Assembly (NCBI GenBank): GCA_021401465.1
Contig: JADDMT010000113.1
Coordinates: 24,913 to 88,912, forward strand
Origin: Teratosphaeria epicoccoides
Lineage: Eukaryota > Ascomycota > Dothideomycetes > Mycosphaerellales > Teratosphaeriaceae
DNA length: 64,000 nucleotides
Direction of reading: 5' to 3'
A program made the translations under genes and the position numbers. The notes under the pieces were generated by a model, which saw only the letters and a list, made by a program, of their open reading frames with translations, made no database searches and was not told the DNA's origin. Of this stretch, positions 20,532 to 31,058 are shown piece by piece (position 1 is the first letter of the stretch; the number at the start of each line of letters is the position of its first letter).

Positions 20532-21438
20532 CTACCCTCTGAACCGCTGCCGCTCCCAACGCTTCTTGTAAGCCAGAAGAGCATCCACCAAATCGCCCAT
20601 AGTGCTGCCCCCCTTCAGCTGCATTGCAGCCACCTCAAATGCCGTCGAATCCAACGCCATTCGCTCCTTCTTCCACAAGCCGCTCACTTGGTCTTTATCG
20701 ATGAGGTCGCTGCTCGTGGTAGCCCGGGCCCTTCATTTCTGCCTGTACAGATGGTACTTTGGCGTCTGGCCAGGCCTGCGCACCGCGTACAAGAATGTGA
20801 TTTTATATACGTATTGGCCGCTGTGCAACCTCTTGCCGAATAAAAGAGGTGCGGATTTGAATCTCTCCGTACTCAACAGCCGGAGTTGACATGTGCAGCA
20901 TCCTGCGCTGCAGACTTGAGGTATCTCCAACAGTCGCCTTGACGTCCTTGGAGACTGCCTGGACCCGGTACAGCTGGACGCGATCAGGGTTCAAGAGAAT
21001 TTGCTCTGCCAGCTCCGGAGTAGCAAACACGCGCTCTCCCAGGGAAGGTTCACTCGACTTCTCCTGCTTGCTCCTCTTGCCCGATGCTGCCTGTTCGGTG
21101 ATCTTCGTGACCTTGGTAGCCTAGCCGATGTCCGCTGTATTTTCCCGGATCTGATTCATCTTGTCGACTCGGGTGGCCCTGGTGGGCTTGATGGGCTTGG
21201 TGACCTTGTATGGTATGGCTGTGGACCTCGGATGGATTTCTTTTGTCGGTTGCGGAGCTTTAGCTAAGCCGGTGAAGCAACGCCTCTCGAGTATTTCGAG
21301 TGATGAGTGCCAATATGCTGGGGTCAACTCAGGAGTGCTTGTGCCGCTGAAACCTGCACGCGTCGTTGTTAATGTCGATTGATATTGTATCGGCGGATTC
21401 CTTGGATGGCTGAATGGCGAGGCCGTGAAGCAATCCAC
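20532..21438 (-). pseudogene. decayed F-box-like gene
   Basis: The reverse strand contains an F-box-like core (TPELAEQILLNPDRVQLYR, then QAVSKDVKATVGD) from about 21,030. It is preceded in frame by a Lys/Thr-rich N-terminus that is interrupted by TAG near 21,121. After about 20,805 the frame ends, and similarity continues in another frame (YAVRRPGQTPKYHLYRQ), then passes a TGA and reaches a C-terminal block, GGSTMGDLVDALLAYKKRW, ending at TAG 20532. That block matches the C-terminal motif of the intact gene at 17.2 kb. At least two stops and one frameshift make it a pseudogene. Confidence 0.55.
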
Positions 21439-21914
21439 GAGGTTAGGGGGTAAAAGGAAGTTTGTGGCAAGTGGCTGCTGGCTTGTGGATTCTTGTACTC
21501 AACTCGGCTGCGCCCAAGTGTTTCCAAGCTGTCGCCTCGTGAAGTGGTCATCACATTTCTGACCCAGATCTGTATGTGACTACATCCATCGTCTACGCCA
21601 AGGCTTTCACAAACAATGCAGAACATCACAAGTCCCGACCGCGTCCTTCACTACGTCAAGAATGATGCTTGAGGTGAACAAAAACTCACCGAGTTCCCGT
21701 CTCGCTGAGCTAGGTGACCCAACCTTGCGTAGCCGCTAGCACGTACAATGTCAATGCCAAATTCGACAAATTCGACAAGCCGCTCCAGAACGGGGGACTT
21801 CGCCTCAAGACCGGACTAATGCAGTCTGAGTTGCATTACAGTAAGACCCTTGCACCATCGAATGTACTCTGAACGACGGTCCAAACATGCAACGCTGGTC
21901 CGAGGACGCCGAGG

Positions 21915-22166
21915 ATGAGCGCGGATCTTGATTGGTTGATGCATCGTAGTTCTGACAGCATATACAACCGTGCGGGTGAGTACGCGAGAGTGCGTAAGAG
22001 GTGTCTAGCCACGGATGATTGCCAGATCATGATCGAGGCCTGGGCCGGGCGAAAACGCACCGAAGAGTTCCAATGGTCGAGCAGTTTCTGGTCCACAGGC
22101 TCTTCCACCATTGGCGAGCTTGTTGACCGTATCGTAGGGACGAAAAAGTTGGACTTCGCGGCATGA
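21915..22166 (+). pseudogene. C-terminal relic of an F-box-family gene
   Basis: An 83-codon frame on the opposite strand to the neighbouring pseudogene. Its C-terminal GSSTIGELVDRIVG matches the block shared by the genes at 17.2 and 20.5 kb. No F-box is found upstream, so only the 3' end remains. The call rests on one short motif. Confidence 0.35.
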
Positions 22167-22432
22167 GACAATTTGGCGACCGCGTTGCGGGATCGGATTG
22201 CGAAATCGCCAGGTAGAGGCAGAAAGTATGACAGTTTTCGAGTGAGCAAGCGAGTCGGCGTTTGGTGGTGCTAGTGGGTACTCGTGTCCAGCAAAGATTG
22301 CGCGATATTCGTAGCGTACACTAGTCCACCGAGTCCAGTAAATGTTCGGACTCACTGTCGACAGCGTCTTACATGAGATTCAAGACCGTTCTCATCTTGT
22401 ATGGGCGCAACTTTGAGCGCAGCACTTTATGG

Positions 22433-23729
22433 TCAATTGCGCAATAGCCCATCGCTTGACTGTTCCGTGCTTACCAACCCAGCAAGCTGATCGTACCCTT
22501 CCTTCATCCACTTCCACCTCATCTCAGCCTCCCTCAGCGTACCGTTTTCCAAGGCATCTTTCGCCTCGTAGAATCCCTGCATCTTCCACATCTGTTTCAT
22601 ATCCCATAATCGAATACTCTCGTCTGATGGCCTCCACCACTTTTCGTGTACACTGTGTACGCCACCGTCAAGATCTTCGGATGAAGGGTAAAGCACATTC
22701 CACCTGCACGTCACTGGTCAGCGTTCAAGTAATAGGTCAGTTAGGAGGATCGGCTTACATGAAGCTAGGCTCCAGCCATGGTATGTTTGCGTCCCTTCTG
22801 TGCGCGTAATTCAGCATCTCCTGCTCTGGCATGAATGGGTCAAAGAGTGAATGTGATCTATCCTTGCCCTTCTGATCTTTCAGGTGCGCAATTGACATAT
22901 AATACTCGTACATCTCGTTGTCAGGCTTGAGCACGAAGAACCCAGCATTAAAGTAGTTCTTGCCTGAATACATAGCCCCTTCGTCCGTCGGCGGCCAATG
23001 ATGCTGTCTCATGTTATGGTCCGCAACGAAGGAGTACGTGGAAGGTGGTCGCCCCTCGCCTCGATTGTAGACTGACTCATTGGTGCCAGTTGTTTGCAGT
23101 TCCTTCACAGCCGGATCATCAAAGAGTCCATCCATGGGATGCTGCAAAAGTGTGTCGCCATCAAAGAAGCAGATGCGTTCAAATTGCGTAAGTTGCCAAA
23201 GCCGCAGCTTCATTAACACGTATTTCCAATGGAATACAGGCGTAATCACCCAGCCAGGATCTGGATTGGTCGCCGCCATGACAATGGCACCATCACGACG
23301 CATGCGCTCTTGCTTCTCCGCCGATACATCTAGCGAGACAATGACGATGATTTGATAACCATGTTCTGACTTGGTCTGTTTGTCATGTACCGTCTGATAG
23401 ATCAAAGTCCGGACCGCTTGAAAGTACTCATCCTTCTCCATCGGCGTGGTGTCTGGCTCGGTCGGCGGCGAATAAAAGGTCGCGTAGGCGTACTTTGCTG
23501 TAACATTTTCCAGCTGCGTGAAATCAATCCAATCTAGATATGACGCTGGCTTCGGCGCCAGGCCAGTTGACTGCTTGACATCATTCACGAGGCGCTCCCC
23601 AATGCTGTCTGGCGTTGGCCATATTGCCGTTACGACCAGGAGTACCAAGATTGTGGCGAATAAACTGATATTCTTTCGTCCGCAAGGGAGTCGTGCTAGC
23701 AAAGTGCTACATGTATTATTGATGGCCAT
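22433..23729 (-). CDS. GT8-like type II membrane glycosyltransferase
   Basis: Two exons, 23729-22759 and 22703-22433, joined across a 55-bp intron (GTAAGC donor, CTGAC branch, GCAG acceptor), give 413 residues. An upstream in-frame extension begins only with TTG, so ATG 23729 is preferred. A short cytosolic N-terminus and one membrane anchor (residues about 20-37, ISLFATILVLLVVTAIW) indicate a Golgi type II enzyme. The catalytic domain has the metal-binding DxD motif (FFDGDTLL, D190-D192) and the NAGFFVLKP block typical of glycogenin/GNT1-like GT8 enzymes. It probably transfers a sugar from a nucleotide donor; donor and acceptor are unknown. The C-terminus is rich in W, M and K. Confidence 0.85.
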
Positions 23730-23911
23730 TGCGCTTGTGCAGTTGCGGACATCGACCAGCAAGGTACAAGGCAGGAGGTATGCCAGGAGAGCGCTGTAAC
23801 TCTCAAATGATGGCAAGCTGCTTGCTTCATCTTACTGAATAGGTAGCCACAGAGCGAATAGGCTAAGTAATTCTGATTAATTGGCACATCAATTGCTAGC
23901 TTCTGTACCGC

Positions 23912-24025
23912 GGGGAAGTTAGCGGCAGGTTTGCAACTAGCAAGCTTGCTAGCTAAAACTCACTTTGATTCCCTGTTAAATTAGCTAGTAAACTTGCTAA
24001 TTGCTAACCTGCCGCTAACCTCCCC
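23912..24025. mobile_element. 114-bp foldback element (MITE-like)
   Basis: Two 45-bp arms (23912-23956 and 23981-24025) are inverted repeats matching at 40 of 45 positions, around a 24-bp loop. The outer ends read GGGGAAGTTAGCGGCAGG and its complement. It has no coding capacity. The length and structure fit a miniature inverted-repeat transposable element; no clear target duplication was seen. It lies upstream of the glycosyltransferase gene. Confidence 0.7.
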
Positions 24026-24811
24026 ACGTCACGTGACCGGTGCTTTTTGTCGGCCAATCAGAGGCCTCGCCCATGTCCAAGATTCTTCAGTAAGATAGCA
24101 AGACAAGCTTGCCAATGGTCAGGAGGAGCATCGGGGAAGAAAATCCGGTAGCACGGCTGAATTATGTATGGGAGCGGCGTTTGATGATCTTGACGTTCTG
24201 AGGTAAATGTACATTTGAGGACGTCGCCAGGTCTCGAGTGGTTTGACTGTGCCGTTGAGGCCTCCATCATGCCAGACACGAATAGGAGGGGTTTGGCGTT
24301 GTGAAGAACTATATCGCAGACTCAAAAAGGTCAGGTTGGTAAGGGGACCGAGGGCCGGGCCAGGGGAAAGTGAGGTCGTCGTAAAGGGAAGTCTTCATTC
24401 AAATTCCGAGTAGAGGCCACTGAAACATCGCCCCTAATTCCTCGAAGGCGCTGAATCACTGTCCGCTGCTGAGTCAAAGCAAATTAGTCAGGCCACAAGC
24501 GATCATTGCAAGTGTCGTCGCCTGCTCAATCCACGTCTGTTATCTACGTCTGTCAAGTTTCTGCTCAAGCTCACCTGGTGTGTCAAGACCGGGTCTGACT
24601 GAGCGGCACATACATGCTCAACGGCCTGGATCGTATCCGCGTGAGGTGCTACGGCGCGACCTGCCTGCGATGGGAGGATTGCAAGCCACGACATGCGCTG
24701 ATTTGTTGGCATGCACCAGCAGCGACATGCCTGACCAGCAATTAACATCACCGCGCGGTACTTGCTTCTTGCCATAATAAGCCTACTCTTACAACATCAA
24801 GATATATATTC
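24026..24811. other. intergenic, no convincing gene
   Basis: Starts with a palindromic CACGTCACGTGAC next to the foldback element. Small reverse frames at 24,058-24,325 and 24,503-24,775 lack recognisable features. Confidence 0.45.
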
Positions 24812-25795
24812 TCACTCATCCATCTGCCAGGCGTATTCTAGTGCCTCCTTATCCTTCGCTTTATTTCGTGCCTGGAACCATTTCTTCTCAAACCCATTAC
24901 TTCTGTCTACACCATCCCATCTCCAACCTGGCCGTATGCCATACCGGTTGGGCTCAAATGCGCCCTGATACGTTTTTCCGGTCTTGCTCTTGCCTTTTCC
25001 ATTTTTGCTCTTTTTGCTCGCGAGTAATTGGGCCATAGGGTCATTCCATCGCTCCTGCTCTTTGAGTTCATCGTTCAGCTTTTTGTCATCGGCATGTCGC
25101 GCAACACCTGCCGTAGCAGCCTCTGCCAGAGCAGCTTTTCTCTCTTCCTTTTCTCGTCGTTGAACGTCACCCTTGCGACTCTCCAGCTCTTGCTGCTTCT
25201 TGCGCTCTTCCACCTCTGCCTTGTGACGCATTTCAGCGCGCTTCATGGCTACGTTAATGATGCGACCTGACGCGTCACGGTATATCGTTTCTTGAGATTT
25301 GCCTCCAGGATCCAAACCAGCCTCCTTCATTGCCTTCATTTCTGCTTTCTGCTTCCGCTTGAGCGCTGCTGTGACTTGGTCTGCCGTCTGTAGCCCGGCC
25401 ATGGCGCCCGAAGCCATCAAGGGGCCGTCTCCTTCCTCGTCGACAATTGCCGGAGCATGCTCGTCCTCTGCCGCCCGCTTTGCTGCGTCTGCCTGCGCGC
25501 CGGCCAAAATTGCATCTGCCGCCGCTTGCTCCGAGTCCTTTGGCGCCTCTACCCCTACTTTGACCCAGTTTGATTTCTTGACAGGTTTAGTCAGCCCACC
25601 AGTTAGGCCGCCGCCGCCCACGACCATGGGCGCGTCCTCGTCCTCGTCCGCATCGGCTTTCTGTTTTGTCCAATCGTTGAGATCGTCTTCGGCAATCGTG
25701 AGGCCTTCAAAATTGGCCTCTTTTCGTTTTCGCTTCTTAGTTGGCTTCCGATCAGCTGAAAGATATTTGCTGGCAAGATAGTCGGCGAGAGGCAT
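24812..25795 (-). CDS. CWC26: pre-mRNA-splicing factor BUD13/CWC26
   Basis: An intronless 327-residue frame from ATG 25795. The N-terminus MPLADYLASKYLS with a Lys/Arg-rich patch (KPTKKRKRKE) and the C-terminal domain are diagnostic. The latter runs from ETIYRDASGR through KRAEMR and ends with the block PNRYGIRPGWRWDGVDRSNG. BUD13 is part of the RES (retention and splicing) complex with Snu17 and Pml1 in activated spliceosomes, in the nucleus. A charged helical region (residues about 190-260) lies between. It is divergent from the ATL gene, with 165 bp between start codons. Confidence 0.93.
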   Translation of the reverse strand: MPLADYLASKYLSADRKPTKKRKRKEANFEGLTIAEDDLNDWTKQKADADEDEDAPMVVGGGGLTGGLTKPVKKSNWVKVGVEAPKDSEQAAADAILAGAQADAAKRAAEDEHAPAIVDEEGDGPLMASGAMAGLQTADQVTAALKRKQKAEMKAMKEAGLDPGGKSQETIYRDASGRIINVAMKRAEMRHKAEVEERKKQQELESRKGDVQRREKEERKAALAEAATAGVARHADDKKLNDELKEQERWNDPMAQLLASKKSKNGKGKSKTGKTYQGAFEPNRYGIRPGWRWDGVDRSNGFEKKWFQARNKAKDKEALEYAWQMDE

Positions 25796-25960
25796 GGTGC
25801 AAGGTGTGGTATGCGTGAAGTTGAAAAGATCAGATCACATATTTTAGAAATTCGTGAGTCATGTCGAGATCTGACACCAACACGCGAGATCGCTGCCGAC
25901 CGCTGAGCGGTACACAAACATATATGCATTTACAGACGGTATGTGAAGTGGTTGATCAAG

Positions 25961-26464
25961 ATGCCACGTTCAGACGAAGCAGCTATGTGGTACTCGGCTG
26001 TATACAGCGCCGTACAAGAAGTGCCTCACGGCAAAGTCACGTCATATGGACACATAGCAAATCTGCTTGGCTATCGTGCGTCGCCATGACTCAAGTAGCA
26101 ACAATGATGACCAGAAAGCTGACGGTGCTGCAAGCTGAGCGCCCTCGCCAAGTGGGTGTCTGTCTCAAGCACCTGCCATCCGCTTCTGATCAGCCCAACG
26201 CTCGTTTCAACAGCGCCACAGTGCCGTGGCAGCGCATCATAAACGCCAGGGGAGTGATCAGTCCAAGGTGCGCATTGCCAACACACTGGTCTCAGGCGTT
26301 TCACCCAGTCTAATACTCGCAGAGGGACCAATGGAGCTGCCCGCCAAGCAGCGGCTCTTGCGCAAGAAGGCGTCGAAGTTGTCAAGAGCAGCATGGGAGA
26401 GCAGACAGTCGACTTCTCGGTGTGTGGTTGGTTTCCAAACGAGTTGCCAAGCGCCGAAGAGTGA
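25961..26464 (+). CDS. alkyltransferase-like protein (ATL, MGMT family without the cysteine)
   Basis: Three exons (25961-26075, 26135-26267, 26323-26464) give 129 residues. The introns are 59 and 55 bp, with GTGCG donors and CTGAC / CTAAT branch sites. Exon 1 encodes VPHGKVTSYGHIANLLGY and exon 2 PRQVGVCLKHLP, the helix-turn-helix region of the MGMT DNA-binding domain. The active-site motif PCHRV of O6-alkylguanine transferases is PWQRI here: tryptophan replaces the alkyl-accepting cysteine. That is the hallmark of ATL proteins such as S. pombe Atl1, which bind O6-alkylguanine and hand it to nucleotide excision repair. Exon 3 adds the C-terminal SPRGTNGAARQAAALAQEG and VDFSVCGWFP. Confidence 0.88.
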
Positions 26465-26812
26465 CCTGCGTATCTGCTTTGCTACGAGGCCAAGACCCTT
26501 GAAGAGGGACTTGAATGCAGGTGGACCAGTGGATCACATGCAAACGGCTAGACGGTAACAGATGATAAGCCTTACACAGCCGAATGACGCACCCAAGATG
26601 ACTGTGTCATGTTTCTGATCAGTTCCAGCCCTGCGGAACAGGCATCATCGTGATTCTCATGACCAAATTGAGCCGCACAAAGCAACTCAAGTAGACCGCA
26701 TTCCTGAGCTTAACGCGTGACCATGAAGACGGCACGCGCCTGGCGTGCTTATCGCCGACTTGATGCTTTCCCTACAGTCAACACTAACTTGTAAACTCAC
26801 ATGGGGTTCGAA
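26465..26812. other. intergenic
   Basis: Sequence of ordinary composition between the ATL gene and the AT-rich repeat. Nothing recognised. Confidence 0.45.
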
Positions 26813-27323
26813 TGATGCAAGAACGGATAACGCGGCCGATGCGCATGTGCACTGACTATACTTGTGCTAGTAGACTAGCATGAAAATGTGACGAGGTTTA
26901 CGTTAGGAGTGTACTCCTAATGTTTTAAGTAGTATGTGTAGAGCATCTACACATATCCTACTAACTCTAAGGTTCTATAATGCGTTTCTTTATAGTCATG
27001 ACTAAATAGGGACAGCTAAGCTACTTAGTAAAGCTAGTATATATGCTTGCCCTATAATTTCAAAGATTAACTAAAGTATGTAATTATAGTTTTCCTAATA
27101 TCCTAATCTACATGTAAACTAAAGGTATTATAAAGCTACCTAACATGTAAGTAGTTTCATGAGTTAATCTTTAAACTAAGGAACTTCTCTGTCTTATATG
27201 TACTATAATAATGTTAAGGATTAAGCATAACATATAATTATGTAGGCTATCTGCCTATTTACTCTTATATAGTATAAGTATACTAAATCCTATACCCTAT
27301 ACATTCTACATGCTTTACTTAGT
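26813..27323 (+). repeat. AT-rich copy of the family C LTR-like repeat
   Basis: Starts TGATGCAAGAACGG and is collinear over its length with 56321-56820. This copy is far richer in A/T; where the two differ, the changes I read are mostly C-to-T or G-to-A, as RIP would make. It contains TATA-rich tracts. In the other copy the same start is preceded by a purine tract, so this is probably a solo or partial LTR. It marks the left end of the gene island at 28-32 kb. Confidence 0.65.
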
Positions 27324-27359
27324 GTCGCGGCGTCAGCATCCATATATAGCGGCACACGC

Positions 27360-27802
27360 ACGGCAAGGCTCCGGTCGCTGTTGTCGTGTGTAAAGCTGAT
27401 TCTGAAGATCTGGCACTAGCCGCCGCGAAAAAAACCGTCCAAGAACGAATCGGCCGTGTCGATACCAAGTTGTTTGATAGCTTGGATAATGGTTTCCTCT
27501 CTAAGAGCCCGCCTACCATTTGGCTGCATTTTGCTGAGAAAACGATATTATTTGAAAGGAGGAGCGCTCGTATGCCAGGCGAGAAGACTAAGCAAGGTGC
27601 TCGGTAGAAGAGATATAAGCATGGGCCAGCAGAAACCCTGGACCCTGAATCTGGTTCAACTTCGGCCTGGTTTTCGGAGGTGCGGCTAACTAGGGAGATA
27701 GGAAGCAACAGCAGCAGCACGGCTTCTCGGAAATTTGCTGGTGGCGGACTTGCAGTCTCGGACCGATCTTGGTTTGAAAAGCTAGAAGGCACTTCTAGTT
27801 GA
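27360..27802 (+). pseudogene. degraded coding relic next to the repeat
   Basis: A forward frame with protein-like composition (KADSEDLALAAAKKTVQER, then KLFDSLDNG) is interrupted by TAG at about 27,605 and by another upstream, and continues to TGA 27802. Its 5' end runs into the repeat, which suggests truncation by insertion. A longer 199-codon reverse frame overlaps it but has no recognisable features. Family unknown. Confidence 0.3.
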
Positions 27803-28033
27803 AGCCTGAATGTGACAAACAAAAATTTGGAGCTAGTCTCTTTCAGGTTCACAGCGGTGATCTCGTGCCCATCACGTGCAAGAAGCACAACGACGCTAGC
27901 GTAAGTTACTGCAACCAAATGTAAATCGAACGAATGTACCTCATCTCGACCATCGTAGCCACGACTTCCGAGCCGTCTCTTGTTTCGCTCCTATATCACC
28001 TCTTCCGCGGCGTTCGCAGATGAACGTCTCTTC

Positions 28034-28744
28034 CTACAATTCAGCCCGAGATAGTGATTGCGTGGGCGCCGTGAGGGTGGTCGGCAGCACTGGCGTTGCA
28101 AGTGCAGCGACATCCGCGCCTGTACAGGCTCTCAGAAAGCCACCAGATAGTAGGAATCTGGACCAAGTCCTCTGGATACTGCTATCATTTAGTCAAATGC
28201 TAGATGAGCCGGCTGTGAGGAGAAGCTTGCTTACATCCTCCGGTTGAAGATTGATATTGGTCATGCCCTGCGTGATCTCGCAAGAGCCAGGAAAATCATC
28301 CCCAGGGTAGCGAGCCAGCCCAAAGAGGCTACTGAGACCTAGCTCCTCGAGCAATCCCTCCAGCTCCGCAATGAATTTCAGCTCCTCCCGACCAAATGCG
28401 ACATCATCTGCCTGCTTCGTATAGCGGAACTCGGTGGGCTTTAACATCCCATCCTGGTCGTACGCCCACATGTGCGGCTTAAGATCATCCATTCCTGGAA
28501 CGGCCCTCCAGAGCGTGGATGTGCCATTGTACTCGACGAGCTTCTGGTCGACTGGGATGTCGAAGTGACGGTGAAGCATGGACAGACCAAACTTGGTATC
28601 CATACCTGCACGGACAAAGAAGTCCTTGAGCTGATCGATTAAAGCGTCACCTCCTGCCTTGAGATACGCCTCTCGTGCAACCTTTAACGTCGGAAGGTTC
28701 TGGACCAGTGCGGGGGAGTACAGGCCGAGCGTGGCGGTAGGCAT
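28034..28744 (-). CDS. unrecognised protein, family with the 31.1-kb gene
   Basis: The first ATG is 28744 (the open frame before it begins with TTG). Exon 1 (28744-28235) and exon 2 (28171-28034) are joined by a 63-bp intron (GTAAGC donor, GACTAAA branch, CCAG acceptor) in phase, giving 215 residues. Without splicing the protein would end after 183 residues. Residues 52-62 read FGLSMLHRHFD, and the gene at 31,059 has FGISLIHRHQD at nearly the same position (51-61). Later parts also align loosely (an acidic Leu-rich helix ahead of a short Phe/Val-containing strand). It has no signal peptide or membrane segment. The histidines might bind metal or act catalytically; this is inference. Confidence 0.6.
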
Positions 28745-29192
28745 TGCAGACAACGAATTCGATAGTGCTTATGGTTGGAGTAGTCGCAGAGTGCTGGAGA
28801 TGACGAGAAGATGCGACAGCTACAGAATCTAGGAAAGGCATATGGTCCTTATATGTCCCTCTGCGCCGTGAAATATCCATGCTGCACCTCGCACTGAACA
28901 TGTCTGCGTAAAGAAAGACGAGCAAGAGTGCCTGATCTACTCACAGAATACCAGCCATAGCTGTGAGGAGGCTGTGTCGTCTCCCTAACTTGGACTATTC
29001 TGAAATTGAGCTGCACGCAACCTAGCCAATTAGTGTGATCCGCGAGAACCTGTGAGCCATTCAGCGCCCGCTTCGGTCCAGCACCCTACTTTGCTCGCTA
29101 AGCCGCAAGCGGCGCAGGTACACTGCACCTGAACTACTTATGGTGTAGTACTCACTCGACGCCATTCGTTTCCAAGTTTCAAGAGCATAATT

Positions 29193-30321
29193 ATGAGTGG
29201 GCGCCTGGACAACTTCTCTGGTTCTGTCGAGCAGTATGTTGCATATCTTGAACAAGAAATCCTCAAGCTGCGAAGACAAAATTCCACGTTTCTCAGGCCC
29301 AACTCGCGTCCAACAATTGGCCCAAGCAATTCTGGAGAAACAGCAATTGAGTTGAGCAAAGTCGCATCGACGTCGACTTCCGGAGAGCTGTTGAAACGAT
29401 CCCGCGAGCTGGAGTTCATCATTGTCGGACCCGGGGCCTCTACGTTCAATCCAGTCAAACGCTCCAGTCAGCTTTCTCGGTGGAAGCAAAACGCAAATGC
29501 ATTGATCGCAGAGACTCCAAAAGCTGAAGACTGGTACAATTCGTTGAAAGAGCAGGGACTATACGAGATGATGAGTAACGGTCAAGCCGTAGCCTGTCTC
29601 ATTTCGATTGAGACCAGCAATCGCCCAGCTCTCCTGTTTGCGTCGTATCGCAGGCATCTGACATGTGTGACCGCCTTAGAAGCTATGCTCAAGTTGCTGC
29701 GCATAGAGCTTCAGCAGCGTCCATCGTGCTGAAGCTCGCCAACTTCCAGAAGTTTCTTATACTGTCGGCATGTTACGTCCTAAGTCAAACAGACGAACAA
29801 ACTCAAGTACTGGACATCATACGCATTTGCGTCGGACGCGACGTCACACCAAGTCGTGGAGTAGAGATTCTCAAAACTTGTCACTTTGTCAACAAGCTGC
29901 TCGATACCCTCTCTCAACACGGCTGGGGCCTTCGAAGTTGCGAGCTTTTTGTCCTGTGTGAGTAAATCATTGCTTTCTAGCGGCAAGGAATTGATCTCTT
30001 CCAGGGAATCGGTCGACGAGCTTTTTTGAACAACTTTGCCATGCAAAAGAAAGTAGCCTTCGATTGTTCCAGGACTCCATCGCCACGCAAGCATTCACCA
30101 AGATTACTGAGACACCACACCCTTGGACATCGTTCTTCGTACCGATATTGGTGAAGCAAATGATCGGAGGAAGTGTCACGTAAGTGGAATATCCTCGCTC
30201 GTTGGCTCATCCCTAATTTGCCTGTAGCATTCACCGTGTATGTGAGCTGCTTGGATATACAGACTCTTACTTTACCCGTGACAATCCCTGGCAGTACTTT
30301 CCAGAAAATTTGAGCGCATAG
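29193..30321 (+). CDS. unrecognised four-exon protein with N-terminal coiled coil
   Basis: Exons 29193-29588, 29654-29957, 30005-30179 and 30228-30321 give 322 residues in one frame. Introns 2 and 3 have good GTGAGT and GTAAGT donors. Intron 1 has the weaker GTAGCC but is needed to keep the frame. Residues about 12-30 (VEQYVAYLEQEILKLRRQN) form a heptad-like helix. A globular region follows (DWYNSLKEQGLYEMMSNGQ; HFVNKLLDTLSQHGW; PWTSFFVPILVKQMIGG). The C-terminus ends NPWQYFPENLSA. It is convergent with the next gene, with only 8 bp between stop codons. I do not recognise the family. Confidence 0.6.
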
Positions 30322-30329
30322 CTAAGTAG

Positions 30330-30923
30330 TCAAATGTCAATCCAGAATAGTATCGCCAAGCCACCGCCTGTCGGCGGTACAAGTATTTTGTCTTTGCCAT
30401 CGATGCAAATGTCTTGGCCAGCCGGTAGATCTAGGAAAAAGCCATTCTTGAGTCCAAGATCCTCGAGCGCTATGCACACCATTGCCTGCGCTTTGCCATC
30501 TATACTGGGATCCACACGTCGTGGCCAGATGTCCGAAAGTGCCTTGAATCGGTACACCCCAAACGCACGCACCAAAGATCGATGCGCTGGCTTTTCAGGC
30601 CGCTGCACATGTTGCGCAACTCGCCTGATGTTACTTTCGTTCTGCATCGTAAGCATTAAGGCTAGGCATACACAATAAAATCTTCGTGGACATACCTCCA
30701 CCCAAGCGTCTACGATCTCGCCCACTTGCGGCGCGTCTTCGTATCCCTCTTTCCTCAGCCGCATATACCACCATGATTTTGGGTACTCCTTGTAAAAATG
30801 CCTTTCCTCCGCATCCTTGGCAAAGTCCGAGATCTTCGCGATGGTGTTTGCAGGTATGCTTGAGCCGATGGCGCTCGTGAAGCGAACTGCTTGCGCTATG
30901 ACGCCTGCTGTAGAGGTGGTCAT
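30330..30923 (-). CDS. unrecognised 179-residue protein
   Basis: The first ATG is 30923. Exons 30923-30696 and 30641-30330 are separated by a 54-bp intron (GTATGT donor, GCAG acceptor). The intron is a multiple of three without a stop, so retention would only insert 18 residues. The N-terminal half includes the helix AKISDFAKDAEERHFYKEY and WWYMRLRKEGYED. The C-terminal half ends in a hydrophobic strand, GGGLAILFWIDI. It shares a 135-bp divergent promoter with the gene at 31,059. No family recognised. Confidence 0.6.
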   Translation of the reverse strand: MTTSTAGVIAQAVRFTSAIGSSIPANTIAKISDFAKDAEERHFYKEYPKSWWYMRLRKEGYEDAPQVGEIVDAWVEVCPRRFYCVCLALMLTMQNESNIRRVAQHVQRPEKPAHRSLVRAFGVYRFKALSDIWPRRVDPSIDGKAQAMVCIALEDLGLKNGFFLDLPAGQDICIDGKDKILVPPTGGGLAILFWIDI

Positions 30924-31058
30924 TGCGGTTGCAAAGGGCAAGTGATCACCGCAATCACAAACTTTTTACAGGCACGGGGGGCTGATGCGCCGGATATATT
31001 CCCCGCACGGTACACCCCACCTCTGCCAACCCTTCCCAACCTCAACCTCGCGACGAGT
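30924..31058. promoter_or_regulatory. short divergent promoter
   Basis: 135 bp between the two opposed start codons at 30923 and 31059. It must hold both promoters if both gene starts are right. It contains TATATT near 30,995; no other motif is clear. Confidence 0.35.

Noticed and set aside
26800..26825. tRNA T-loop-like GGTTCGAAT
   Set aside because: No pairing T-stem, anticodon arm or acceptor stem around it.
27319..27918. 199-codon reverse frame
   Set aside because: Starts near a repeat edge, low-complexity Ser/Leu composition; the overlapping forward frame looks more protein-like.
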